The notes below the pieces were generated by a model, which was given only the letters and a program-made list of their open reading frames with translations, was not told where the DNA came from and searched no databases. Positions 7,726-15,609 of a DNA stretch of 64,000 nucleotides are shown in pieces (position 1 is the stretch's first letter; the number at the start of each line of letters is the position of its first letter). The translations under genes were made by a program, and so were the position numbers. This DNA is from JBNLAN01 sp050302175. GTDB lineage: Bacteria > Pseudomonadota > Zetaproteobacteria > Mariprofundales > Mariprofundaceae. The stretch spans positions 81,620 to 145,619 of the forward strand of contig JBNLAN010000008.1 in NCBI GenBank assembly GCA_050302175.1. Direction: 5' to 3'.

Positions 7726-8996
7726 GACCAACGCATCCTGAAGCGAACCTTGCCACTGGAAAGTTCGGTATCCTCAATCACGACCTCCGCCGCCAGCTTT
7801 GCGGCCAAAAGGTCGCGCAAACGATTTACGGTTGCCAAATCGTCGGCCGCACCGAACAAACGAATCTCACCGGATTTAAAGTCGAGCTCCTGCAGTTGCC
7901 AGCGGCTAGCTACCTCGGCGTCGCTTTTGGCAGCACTGATACCTTGCAACTGCAACAGCAACTCATTGGCACCGGCCGTGGCCGTACCCCCTCCGACGGC
8001 AGCCCGTAACTGTGCAATTGCATCCAGCATCACTTTCTCCGCAGGCAGGCCACGATGAAACGCGGCTTCAATATCAGCACGCAAACTCTTGGCGCGGTAA
8101 TCGAGCCTCACCACTTCGGCGATATCCAACCCCAGCACCAGCAGCACAAACACCGCCGCCATCACAGCCGCCCGCCGCCATGCGGAAAACCCGGCCGCCC
8201 AATTGCTGCGCACGGCCCATGCTCCTCGGCGGAAATTCACCATTGGCATTTCCATATTTTCCGCCAGTGTCGCAAGCGTGACTTGCTGACGGGGGAGTAA
8301 ATCGTTTGTCGTTTCGCCCCGCCACCATGACACGCCATCCGACAGGCCTGCAACCAGCACTTCATCCATCTGCCCCAGCATATCATCGGATGATGCGTCA
8401 AACCCCATGGCTGTAAGCGAACGCAATATATCCTGCAGCAAATTCTCGTCCTTGCGCCCTTTGCGATTGATTCGCCGCATACCCAACCAGCACCCTTGCT
8501 CATAAACCCCGGCAAAAACACCCTCGGCATCAGCATCGACAACGGCACAACATTGGCCCTGATAATCTTTAATATGACGTGCCAGACGAACCCAGCCATC
8601 CGGCGCAACCAGTTCGCAACCGGCCCAGATCTCCGAAGCCACCATCTCCTGCCGTATCGATTCCGGCATTGCAAAGGCCATTCCGGCCACACCCGACGAC
8701 GACTGATCCACAACCCAGGTGATCCACCAGTCATCCATCTCTTCGCCGGTCAACTCATCGAGTTCCTGCGCCACAATTTCACGATCAAGCAACCGTGCAT
8801 TGGCAAGCGGTAAGGCAAAGGGACGTATCAGCAACTGCTCCATCGGCAACAGCAGCGCCGTAATATTATCACCGACAGCCACCGAACTATCGGCAAGCTG
8901 CGGCTCCCCAATGCTTTCGGCATCCACACATACGGGCTCAGCATCACCTTCACCCAGCCAGAGCTTCTGCCCATCCCATGCCGCCAGCAGACTCAT
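7722..8996 (-). CDS. gspL: type II secretion system protein L
   Basis: 424 residues. The N-terminal cytoplasmic domain (about 1-265) has the actin-like GspL fold that recruits the ATPase GspE (start SLLAAWDGQKLWLGEG; PLANARLLDREIVAQELDE). It is followed by a transmembrane helix (about 280-300, VMAAVFVLLVLGLDIAEVV) and a periplasmic ferredoxin-like domain. It is coupled to gspK upstream and gspM downstream by ATGA overlaps. Confidence 0.88.
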   Translation of the reverse strand: MSLLAAWDGQKLWLGEGDAEPVCVDAESIGEPQLADSSVAVGDNITALLLPMEQLLIRPFALPLANARLLDREIVAQELDELTGEEMDDWWITWVVDQSSSGVAGMAFAMPESIRQEMVASEIWAGCELVAPDGWVRLARHIKDYQGQCCAVVDADAEGVFAGVYEQGCWLGMRRINRKGRKDENLLQDILRSLTAMGFDASSDDMLGQMDEVLVAGLSDGVSWWRGETTNDLLPRQQVTLATLAENMEMPMVNFRRGAWAVRSNWAAGFSAWRRAAVMAAVFVLLVLGLDIAEVVRLDYRAKSLRADIEAAFHRGLPAEKVMLDAIAQLRAAVGGGTATAGANELLLQLQGISAAKSDAEVASRWQLQELDFKSGEIRLFGAADDLATVNRLRDLLAAKLAAEVVIEDTELSSGKVRFRMRWS

Positions 8997-9979
8997 CCTC
9001 CAACCCCATCTGTATCGACAGACTTTTCGGGGACACGCATTAAATCACGCCAGCCGAGTCGTTCCCGATAGATGATATGCGCTTCCTTATCGTCTTTTCG
9101 CTCCAACAGCACTTGTTCTCCCCATGTTGCACGATCAAAACGCGCTATTGCCCGAACCAAAAAGGCATCACTTGTCACGGCAAGCCTAGCTAGATTGGCG
9201 GGTGTCGCCCAGCTGTTCGTCACGGAGTGAGCGGGCAACGTTGTATAAGGAGCGGCCTGCCGCTCAGCAATAATTCCATCGGCCTGTGCCGGGGTGCACT
9301 CTGCAAGCACCGCCTGCAAGACCTCTTTACTTGCCGTATTCAGATTGAGTTTGGTCGGATGCAATGAAGGCCTCGCCACCACCAAACCACGAAGTTGATC
9401 GAGCATTGCCTGATCAAACCCTTTAATCAGCAGAATCTCTTCCAGACGATCAAGGGGTACATTTTTTACATGATAATCCATATCGTAATAGGCTGAATTT
9501 TCAGCTCCCCCAGGCCTGGGACTTTGGTCGGCATCCATCCAGTCGGCCAGTGCATCGGCCAGCTCGACAGGAACCTGCGCCTGCTGGAACAGCCGCTGCA
9601 CAATCGCAAAATCGGCTGCCGAAACCTGCCCATAGGCATCCACCAGATCATTCAGGTTATAGTAGCGATTGGCATCTTCGATATGCCCTTCCACAACACC
9701 GTCATCAACCGGAAATGGCGGGGTTTCCTGCGCCCAAAGCTCATCAAGATTGTCACTATCGGCAGAGTTTTTCGCATCCTCGAACAGGGTAAGCCGGGCA
9801 AGTTCAAGTGCCGACTCCGCAGCTGTCATTGCTGACAGTGAAGCCTGCATATTTTCGGCCCGGCGCAGCAACAGCTGATCCTCGCTGATGGCCGTCATCG
9901 CCCAGGCGGCAATCAGAGCGACTATGCCCAATACGATAATCAACGCCACGCCGCGCTCTCTTCGTTCCGGCAGAATCAT
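8993..9979 (-). CDS. gspK: type II secretion system minor pseudopilin K
   Basis: 328 residues from the ATG at 9979, which overlaps the gspJ stop as TGATG. A longer in-frame reading from 10030 would put an un-leader-like 17 residues in front and is rejected. The prepilin leader is MILPERRERG followed by VALIIVLGIVAL, and cleavage is expected after the Gly. The large globular domain typical of GspK (helix-hairpin-helix-like insert, about residues 170-260) contains KLNLNTASKEVLQAVL. GspK sits at the pseudopilus tip with GspI and GspJ. Confidence 0.9.
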   Translation of the reverse strand: MILPERRERGVALIIVLGIVALIAAWAMTAISEDQLLLRRAENMQASLSAMTAAESALELARLTLFEDAKNSADSDNLDELWAQETPPFPVDDGVVEGHIEDANRYYNLNDLVDAYGQVSAADFAIVQRLFQQAQVPVELADALADWMDADQSPRPGGAENSAYYDMDYHVKNVPLDRLEEILLIKGFDQAMLDQLRGLVVARPSLHPTKLNLNTASKEVLQAVLAECTPAQADGIIAERQAAPYTTLPAHSVTNSWATPANLARLAVTSDAFLVRAIARFDRATWGEQVLLERKDDKEAHIIYRERLGWRDLMRVPEKSVDTDGVGG

Positions 9980-10575
9980 CACCCGGCCACCGCCTTCAGA
10001 TCGGCAGTGGCCGCCACCGGCAGCCACCACTCCCGCGGCCCGTTACCGTTATCGAGAATCACCTTGAAGGCCTTCGGCAGCCCTGCAGATTTATCCGGAC
10101 TGCTACTCCAGCTCTGCTTCCATTCGCCCCTGTCATCCATCGCCTCGACCGAGAACGAGACCACATCCCCCATTTCCCAGCGCAGCGGCGCAACTCCGGC
10201 ACGCGCCCAGGGCATTGTCTCCTCCCGTATCAGCAGCTTCTTTTCCTCATCGATATAATATCGCACCTGCATCAGGGAGGGGGCACCCGCTTCGCGCACC
10301 AGCAGAATCAATTCATCGTAACTGACATCGCCGCGCTGATCATTATTCAGCACCACGGCACTCACCTTGCGATCATGCGAAACCGACGTATAAGCTGCAT
10401 CCAGACGCAATTGCCGGTCGAGCATCGGCATCAGCGCAAGCGTATCCCGTCGCTCGCTCAACATTTTGAAACCATCGCCGGCCATACCCAGCGCCGCATA
10501 TAGCATTCCGGCAATCATGGCCAGAATCGCTACCGCTACCAGCATTTCGAGCAATGTGAATCCCCGCGCATTCAC
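9979..10575 (-). CDS. gspJ: type II secretion system minor pseudopilin J
   Basis: 198 residues. The prepilin leader MNARG precedes FTLLEMLVAVAILAM, with Glu5 of the mature protein. The soluble part fits GspJ in length and position, with a long tail ending at a hydrophobic strand (EWWLPVAATADLKAV). The start overlaps the gspI stop and the stop overlaps the gspK start, so the tip pseudopilins are translationally coupled. Confidence 0.88.
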   Translation of the reverse strand: MNARGFTLLEMLVAVAILAMIAGMLYAALGMAGDGFKMLSERRDTLALMPMLDRQLRLDAAYTSVSHDRKVSAVVLNNDQRGDVSYDELILLVREAGAPSLMQVRYYIDEEKKLLIREETMPWARAGVAPLRWEMGDVVSFSVEAMDDRGEWKQSWSSSPDKSAGLPKAFKVILDNGNGPREWWLPVAATADLKAVAG

Positions 10576-10931
10576 TTGGCGCTCCGGTAAAGCGACATGG
10601 AGAGCGGCGGCTCTCCTTCAACACGCACCTCGACATTCTGTCGGTAAAAATCTTCAACGCCGGTATCCTCGACTGTTAGCTTCCAATCGAACTGCAAACC
10701 ACCCGCCTCAAGCTCGCCCTCTTTTTCCGCAGGCGCTCCGCGCTCCTGCAACCGGATTCGCTCCAGCACATCAAGTGCCACGCTCTGCATCAACGCATGG
10801 CGCTCAAGTCCGCGCTGCAGATCTGCCGACGCCCCCAGCCTGCCCACCAGCACCACCATGGCAGTTGCGGCAATCGCAAGCGCTGCCAGCACCTCGATCA
10901 GTGTAAACCCCTGCGATTTGACCTTCATCAC
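10572..10931 (-). CDS. gspI: type II secretion system minor pseudopilin I
   Basis: 119 residues, normal for GspI. The leader is MMKVKSQG before FTLIEVLAALAIAATAMVVL. The small C-terminal domain ends in SLYRSAK. It overlaps gspH by 4 bp at its start and gspJ by 4 bp at its end. Assignment rests on size, class III signal peptide and position between H and J. Confidence 0.88.
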   Translation of the reverse strand: MMKVKSQGFTLIEVLAALAIAATAMVVLVGRLGASADLQRGLERHALMQSVALDVLERIRLQERGAPAEKEGELEAGGLQFDWKLTVEDTGVEDFYRQNVEVRVEGEPPLSMSLYRSAK

Positions 10932-11458
10932 GATGGCTGCTCCGCCACACGAATACCACCGGGGCCGGGCCTGACCTGGATATCCGCCACTTCCTCTTCC
11001 TCGCCTCGTTGCAAACGGATGTCGGCCATATCGGAAAAGCCATCCGGCAACAGCAGTAGTGTGCCCAGCGGGGCCTCTTTCTCGGCAGCAAGCCCGAGGT
11101 CTTCACCGAAGACTGTTTCGCCGGATTGATTCCATGCTTTCAGGTTATGGATGGTTGCAACCTGTAACTCTTCGGGCAGCGCATGCTCTGCAAATGCCGC
11201 TTCAGGCATGGTTTCCCAACCCGAATTGCTCCATACCTGAAAGAGATAATGGTCAGGATATGCACGCCAACGCACCGGCATGCCGGTAAATTGAGCCTCT
11301 TCACTTGCCAGCTGCAGCGCCTGTGCCAGTCGCCGCGCCTCATCATTCAGGGATGGACTGCTGAAATCCTGAAATCGCGGCGCAAGCAGTGCTGCCACTA
11401 CTGCCATGATGACAATCACCAGCATGATCTCCAGCAGCGTAAATCCGGCCTGTTTCAT
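10928..11458 (-). CDS. gspH: type II secretion system minor pseudopilin H
   Basis: 176 residues. The leader is MKQAG before FTLLEIMLVIVIMAVVAALL. The rest matches the GspH/FimT plan: SLNDEARRLAQALQLASEEA just after the pilin helix, and W-x-x-Y-P-D-H-Y-L-F-Q. It lies 35 bp after gspG, the only gap of that size inside gspG-N. Confidence 0.88.
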   Translation of the reverse strand: MKQAGFTLLEIMLVIVIMAVVAALLAPRFQDFSSPSLNDEARRLAQALQLASEEAQFTGMPVRWRAYPDHYLFQVWSNSGWETMPEAAFAEHALPEELQVATIHNLKAWNQSGETVFGEDLGLAAEKEAPLGTLLLLPDGFSDMADIRLQRGEEEEVADIQVRPGPGGIRVAEQPS

Positions 11459-11493
11459 GTGGCCTCCGTTGGCAGCGGTCTCCTAAACGCCTG

Positions 11494-11889
11494 CTACTCC
11501 CAGTTGCCGAGATCGGCATCAAAGCCTTCGCCGCCCGCCTTACCATCTGCACCATAAGAGAGAATATCGAAATCGCCATGCACACCGGGCGCGAGATACA
11601 CAAAATCGTTGTCCCAGGCATCCTTCGGAACCTTGTCCATATAGCGCTTGCCATTGGCGCCCTGCACCAGCGCATTCAGGCCCTCTGATGAGGAGGGGTA
11701 ATGGTTCTGCTGCAAACGATAGAGTTTCAATGCCTGCGCAATGCTTTCCATCTGAGCCCGCGTTGCCTCCACCTTGGCCTCGTCCGCCCGCTCCATGAAA
11801 CGCGGCGCTACGATAGCTGCCAACACGCCAATAATCACCAGCACCACCATAATTTCGAGAAGAGTGAAGCCTCTCTGTTTTCCAGTCAT
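11494..11889 (-). CDS. gspG: type II secretion system major pseudopilin G
   Basis: 131 residues from the ATG at 11889, chosen because AAGGAG sits 6 nt before it; an earlier in-frame codon adds seven residues that do not resemble a prepilin leader. The leader is MTGKQRG before FTLLEIMVVLVIIGVLAAIV. The conserved GspG features follow: ALKLYRLQQNHYPSSSEGL, DAWDNDFVYLAPG and the calcium-loop region ILSYGADGKAGGEG. It is the main subunit of the pseudopilus that pushes substrates through GspD. Confidence 0.93.
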   Translation of the reverse strand: MTGKQRGFTLLEIMVVLVIIGVLAAIVAPRFMERADEAKVEATRAQMESIAQALKLYRLQQNHYPSSSEGLNALVQGANGKRYMDKVPKDAWDNDFVYLAPGVHGDFDILSYGADGKAGGEGFDADLGNWE

Positions 11890-11891
11890 AA

Positions 11892-12248
11892 CTACTCCTT
11901 GTTTAACCAAAAACTGTTTCTTTGCAGCGGATCAAACAGCCGCGTTTTGCCCCGATACACGATCCAGCTCTCCCCATGCAGATCATCGGCCTCATGGATC
12001 AGACGATCAATCATCAGCCAGCCGCCCAATACCCAGCCATATTCATCAACTGCCTGCCGCGCATACAGCGAGCAGACCGGATAGGAGGGGCAACTTCGCC
12101 CGTCCAGTCCACCCAGTACATGCTGATAAAAGTGCAATGGAAACGCTTCGGGTGTTGTCGTCGGCAGTGAAAAACCGCGCCAAACCGGCAACAGCATCAG
12201 GCTCAGCAGCGCCATCACGCCATATATTCGCAGCTCTCTTTTTACCAT
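11892..12248 (-). CDS. small membrane protein with YidD-like motif, inside the T2SS operon
   Basis: 118 residues from the ATG at 12248, which overlaps the stop of the preceding gene. A transmembrane helix (about 8-25) is followed by a segment with the spacing of YidD (membrane protein insertion efficiency factor): HFYQHV, then SCPSYPVCSLYARQAVDEYG, then GGWLMIDRL. The two Cys and the P-S-Y-P-x-C-S-x-Y-A core match the family. YidD itself is about 70-85 residues, and the present protein has an N-terminal anchor and a longer C-terminus (ESWIVYRGKTRLFDP). A YidD-type gene between gspF and gspG is unusual. A link to membrane insertion of pseudopilins would be inference. Confidence 0.6.
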   Translation of the reverse strand: MVKRELRIYGVMALLSLMLLPVWRGFSLPTTTPEAFPLHFYQHVLGGLDGRSCPSYPVCSLYARQAVDEYGWVLGGWLMIDRLIHEADDLHGESWIVYRGKTRLFDPLQRNSFWLNKE

Positions 12249-12859
12249 GGGCGCCCCGGCAACCCCGACGCCTGCCACATCCCCTGCCACCAGACGAGAT
12301 ACGCCTCCATATCACCGCGTTCGGCCAACGATACCGCCGAAAACACCGACCCCGACCACAGCCACATGCTAATCAACGCGAAAAACACTGTCACCGGCCC
12401 CATGCGACGGCGCGCCGCCCAGAAGGTGAGAAACAGCATTGGCCAGACCAGCATTGCGGCCACACCGGCATCGCGCCAGCGCCCCTGCCAGGCATGCCCG
12501 GCTCCCGGTATGATGGCACCGATCAAGCCAGGTACCCAGCTTGCTGAAGCGGAGGGTAACGGCGTCTGTTTCGCATAGGCTGCCGCCATCGCCATATAGG
12601 GAGTCGGTGCGCCCAAGTCGGGAGTTGCGGCAAGCTGCGAGCGCATCTGCAACAGCTCCGAAGCCGCTTGTGCGCGCTGCTTCCATACATCCGCCTCTTC
12701 CAGCGAAATCGACAGTGCCTGCAGTATCACCACCGCCTCGGCATCATGCCCGATTGCCGCCTTTTGCATCGCTTTGGCATAGCCGCTATCGGCTCCGGCA
12801 TATACTGAAGCAGGCAGCATAAACAGTAGTGCCAGAGAGCAGAAAAGCAGGCGTATCAT
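12242..12859 (-). CDS. hypothetical membrane protein inside the T2SS operon
   Basis: 205 residues; family not recognised. A signal peptide (Ser-Val-Tyr-Ala-Gly near residue 22) is followed by a helical region of about 80 residues and then a Pro-Gly-Leu-Ile-Gly-Ala-Ile-Ile-Pro-Gly-Ala-Gly-His-x-x-x-Gly motif. The rest holds two or three transmembrane helices (about 130-180). The P-G-x-G-x-x-x-x-G segment before paired helices resembles TM2/DUF5683-type membrane proteins. Its start overlaps gspF by 4 bp and its end overlaps the YidD-like gene by 7 bp, so it is coupled to both. Confidence 0.6.
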   Translation of the reverse strand: MIRLLFCSLALLFMLPASVYAGADSGYAKAMQKAAIGHDAEAVVILQALSISLEEADVWKQRAQAASELLQMRSQLAATPDLGAPTPYMAMAAAYAKQTPLPSASASWVPGLIGAIIPGAGHAWQGRWRDAGVAAMLVWPMLFLTFWAARRRMGPVTVFFALISMWLWSGSVFSAVSLAERGDMEAYLVWWQGMWQASGLPGRPW

Positions 12860-14061
12860 CGAATCAATTCGTTCATTTCGATAATCGGCAACAGAATTGC
12901 CAGCGCCAAAGCTCCCACCACCAGCGCCATCAACAGCACCAGCACCGGCTCCAGCACAGTGAGCATACGTTTGAGATTCCGTGCAATCTCCTGCTCGAAG
13001 GTTTGCGCCACTTTCAGCAACATGCGGTCAAGCGTACCGCTCTGCTCACCCACCGCAATCAGCCGGGTAGCAAGATGCGGAAAATAACCGCCTATTTTCA
13101 GAGCTTCGGATAAGTTGCCCCCTTCGCGCAAGGTTTCACGTGCCTGCTCGGCTATTTCTCGCACTGGCAGCAAGCCGAGACTTTGCGTGGCAATATACAT
13201 GGCCGACAGTGTAGGCACGCCACCGGAAAGCAACATCCCCAGCGTATGTGAAAACCTTGCCGCTTCAGTTTTACTCAACAGCGTGCGCACACCGGGGACA
13301 CGTAATAGCAACCGATCGCGGCGATATTTGAACTTGGGATTGCGCAGCAATACCCGGTAAGCGATACCCAGCCCAACCAGCACCAACAACACGTAGATGC
13401 CGTCATCCCGCAAAAATGCTGATATCGAGATCATCACCTCGGTTAACCACGGAAGATTACTGCCCGCGCGCTCGAATACCGTCACTACCTGCGGCACCAC
13501 CACAGTCAGAAGAAACACCATCACCAGCAGTCCAAAGCCCATAATAATGGCCGGATACAGTGTCGCTGAGAGAAGATCCTGCCGCATGCGGTCACGGTGC
13601 TCGAGCAGATCAGCCAGACGCAGCGCCACCGATTCGAGCTGGCCGGTCTCCTCGCCTGCCGCCACCATATTGTAGACCACCTCATTGAACCCCTGGTTTT
13701 TTAACCCTGCCGCCAGCGAACCGCCCTCCAGCACTTGCTGGCGAATGGCTGCCACCACGCGCCGCGCACGACGATTCTCCATACCATCCGCAATCGAATC
13801 CAGCGCATCGGTCAGCGTCATCCCTGCCCCGAATAGTGTTGCCAGCTGCTGTAAAAAGGTGGTGGTCTCCACAGCATTGAGGTGACCTCTGCCGCAGGAT
13901 GCCGCACCTTCGCTCTGCTTGTGTTCGACCTGTTGCAGCTGGCGCGGCACCAGTTGCTGAAGCTTTAAAAGTTTGCGTGCTGCACGCTCGGAATCCGCCT
14001 CGATTTCACCGGCTATCTTTTTACCGCGGGCATTAATGGCCTGATACGCAAAGAGTCCCAT
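12856..14061 (-). CDS. gspF: type II secretion system inner-membrane protein F
   Basis: 401 residues, standard length. The N-terminus MGLFAYQAINARGKKIAGEI is typical. There are two duplicated GspF domains (about 68-190 and 270-392), each with the pattern LATLFGAGMTLTDALDSIA / LGMLLSGGVPTLSAMYIAT and GGSLAAGL / GGNLSEAL, and three transmembrane segments. GspF is the platform protein that couples the ATPase GspE to pseudopilus assembly. It starts 3 bp after the gspE stop. Confidence 0.95.
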   Translation of the reverse strand: MGLFAYQAINARGKKIAGEIEADSERAARKLLKLQQLVPRQLQQVEHKQSEGAASCGRGHLNAVETTTFLQQLATLFGAGMTLTDALDSIADGMENRRARRVVAAIRQQVLEGGSLAAGLKNQGFNEVVYNMVAAGEETGQLESVALRLADLLEHRDRMRQDLLSATLYPAIIMGFGLLVMVFLLTVVVPQVVTVFERAGSNLPWLTEVMISISAFLRDDGIYVLLVLVGLGIAYRVLLRNPKFKYRRDRLLLRVPGVRTLLSKTEAARFSHTLGMLLSGGVPTLSAMYIATQSLGLLPVREIAEQARETLREGGNLSEALKIGGYFPHLATRLIAVGEQSGTLDRMLLKVAQTFEQEIARNLKRMLTVLEPVLVLLMALVVGALALAILLPIIEMNELIR

Positions 14062-14064
14062 GCA

Positions 14065-15609
14065 CTAATCCTGTACGACAACGGCATCGGCGCGCGTTAC
14101 TCGCACCACCTCATCCACGGTCGTCAAACCTGCTGCCACATGACGTGCACCATCCTGCCGGAGACTCAACATTCCCTCTTTCTGGGCCAGCTTGCGCATA
14201 GCCTGCAAGCCCTTGCCATCGTGGATGGCGGTGCGCATCGCATCCGAAACCTTTGTCATCTCGTAGATACCGATTCGACCATGATAACCGGTCTGCATAC
14301 AAGTATCGCAGCCAACGGCATCATAGATATGCCCGACTTGATCAAAGAGGGAGGCATCCACTCCGAGCACTTCGATATCGTCAGGCCGAATTTTCCGCTC
14401 CTGCTTGCAGTGGTTGCAAAGCTGACGCACCAGGCGTTGCGCCTGCACCATCGCCAGCGAGGAGGCCACAAGATAGGGCTCGATGCCCATATCATGCAGG
14501 CGCATAATGGCGGAAAGCGCATCATTGGTATGCAGCGTGGAAAATACCAGATGCCCGGTGAGACTGGCCTGAATAGCAATCTCCGCCGTTTCAAGATCGC
14601 GAATCTCACCGATCATCACGATATCGGGATCCTGACGCAGAATGGAGCGCAAACCTTCGGCAAAACTGACCCCGATTTTCGGCTGCACCTGCATCTGCCC
14701 CACATGATCAAGCTGATACTCGATCGGATCCTCGATGGTCATCACATTGTGGTTCTTGCGATCCACCTGCATCAGCGCCGCATACAGTGTGGTGCTCTTG
14801 CCTGAACCGGTTGGGCCGGTCACCAGCACAATGCCGTGTGGCGAAGCGACCGTTTCGCGCATTATCTCCATCTGCGCTTCACTCATACCCAGTTCGGCAA
14901 GCGTCAAAATACGTGCGCCGCGATCAAGCAGTCGCATCACCACACGCTCTCCAAATGCGGTCGGAAGCAGGGATACGCGCACATCCACTTCGCGTCCGGC
15001 AATTTTTACCCGAAACCGCCCATCCTGCGGATGCCGCTTCTCGGCAATATCCAGCCCTGCCATGACCTTGATGCGACTGGTAATCGCCGCCTGCACACGC
15101 TTGGGCGGCTGCACTACCGTATGCAACACGCCATCGACACGAAACCGGACCAGCACCTCTTTCTCAAAGGGTTCAATATGGATATCACTGGCGCGCTCTT
15201 TCAAAGCCTGCGAAATCAGCGTATTGACCAGCCGAATAACCGGCGCCTCATCCTCGGACTCCAGCAGATCGCCGACCTCCTCGAGCTCACGGGAGAGGCT
15301 GTGCTCATCATCCATGTCTTCCAGCATCTGCTCGGCAGAGGCTTGCGCCATATCGAACACACGATTGAGCTCGACCAGAATCGTCTCGGACGGAGCAAGC
15401 ACAGGTTCCACCTCCAGCCCGAACACGCGCCGCATATCGTCCATGAGCGCCCAAGGCCAGTCACCTTCATCGGGCACAGCCAGCATGATGGCATCCGACA
15501 ACTCGCTCTTTAGCGGCAGCACGGGGCCTTGCCTGAGCGCCGCAAGCGAAAAGTGCAGGGCGCGCTCATGATCAACCTGCTCACTCGCAATACGGGCAAT
15601 ATGCTGCAT
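14065..15609 (-). CDS. gspE: type II secretion ATPase E
   Basis: 514 residues. It has an N-terminal GspE domain (about 1-120), Walker A GPTGSGKSTTLYAAL near residue 264, an Asp box, Walker B IVMIGEIRD, and a His box around GHLVFSTLHTNDA. The tetracysteine zinc element of GspE is present (CNHC and CDTC), followed by GYHGRIGIYE. It is the cytoplasmic motor of the T2SS. The start overlaps the gspD stop (TGATG). Confidence 0.95.
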   Translation of the reverse strand: MQHIARIASEQVDHERALHFSLAALRQGPVLPLKSELSDAIMLAVPDEGDWPWALMDDMRRVFGLEVEPVLAPSETILVELNRVFDMAQASAEQMLEDMDDEHSLSRELEEVGDLLESEDEAPVIRLVNTLISQALKERASDIHIEPFEKEVLVRFRVDGVLHTVVQPPKRVQAAITSRIKVMAGLDIAEKRHPQDGRFRVKIAGREVDVRVSLLPTAFGERVVMRLLDRGARILTLAELGMSEAQMEIMRETVASPHGIVLVTGPTGSGKSTTLYAALMQVDRKNHNVMTIEDPIEYQLDHVGQMQVQPKIGVSFAEGLRSILRQDPDIVMIGEIRDLETAEIAIQASLTGHLVFSTLHTNDALSAIMRLHDMGIEPYLVASSLAMVQAQRLVRQLCNHCKQERKIRPDDIEVLGVDASLFDQVGHIYDAVGCDTCMQTGYHGRIGIYEMTKVSDAMRTAIHDGKGLQAMRKLAQKEGMLSLRQDGARHVAAGLTTVDEVVRVTRADAVVVQD

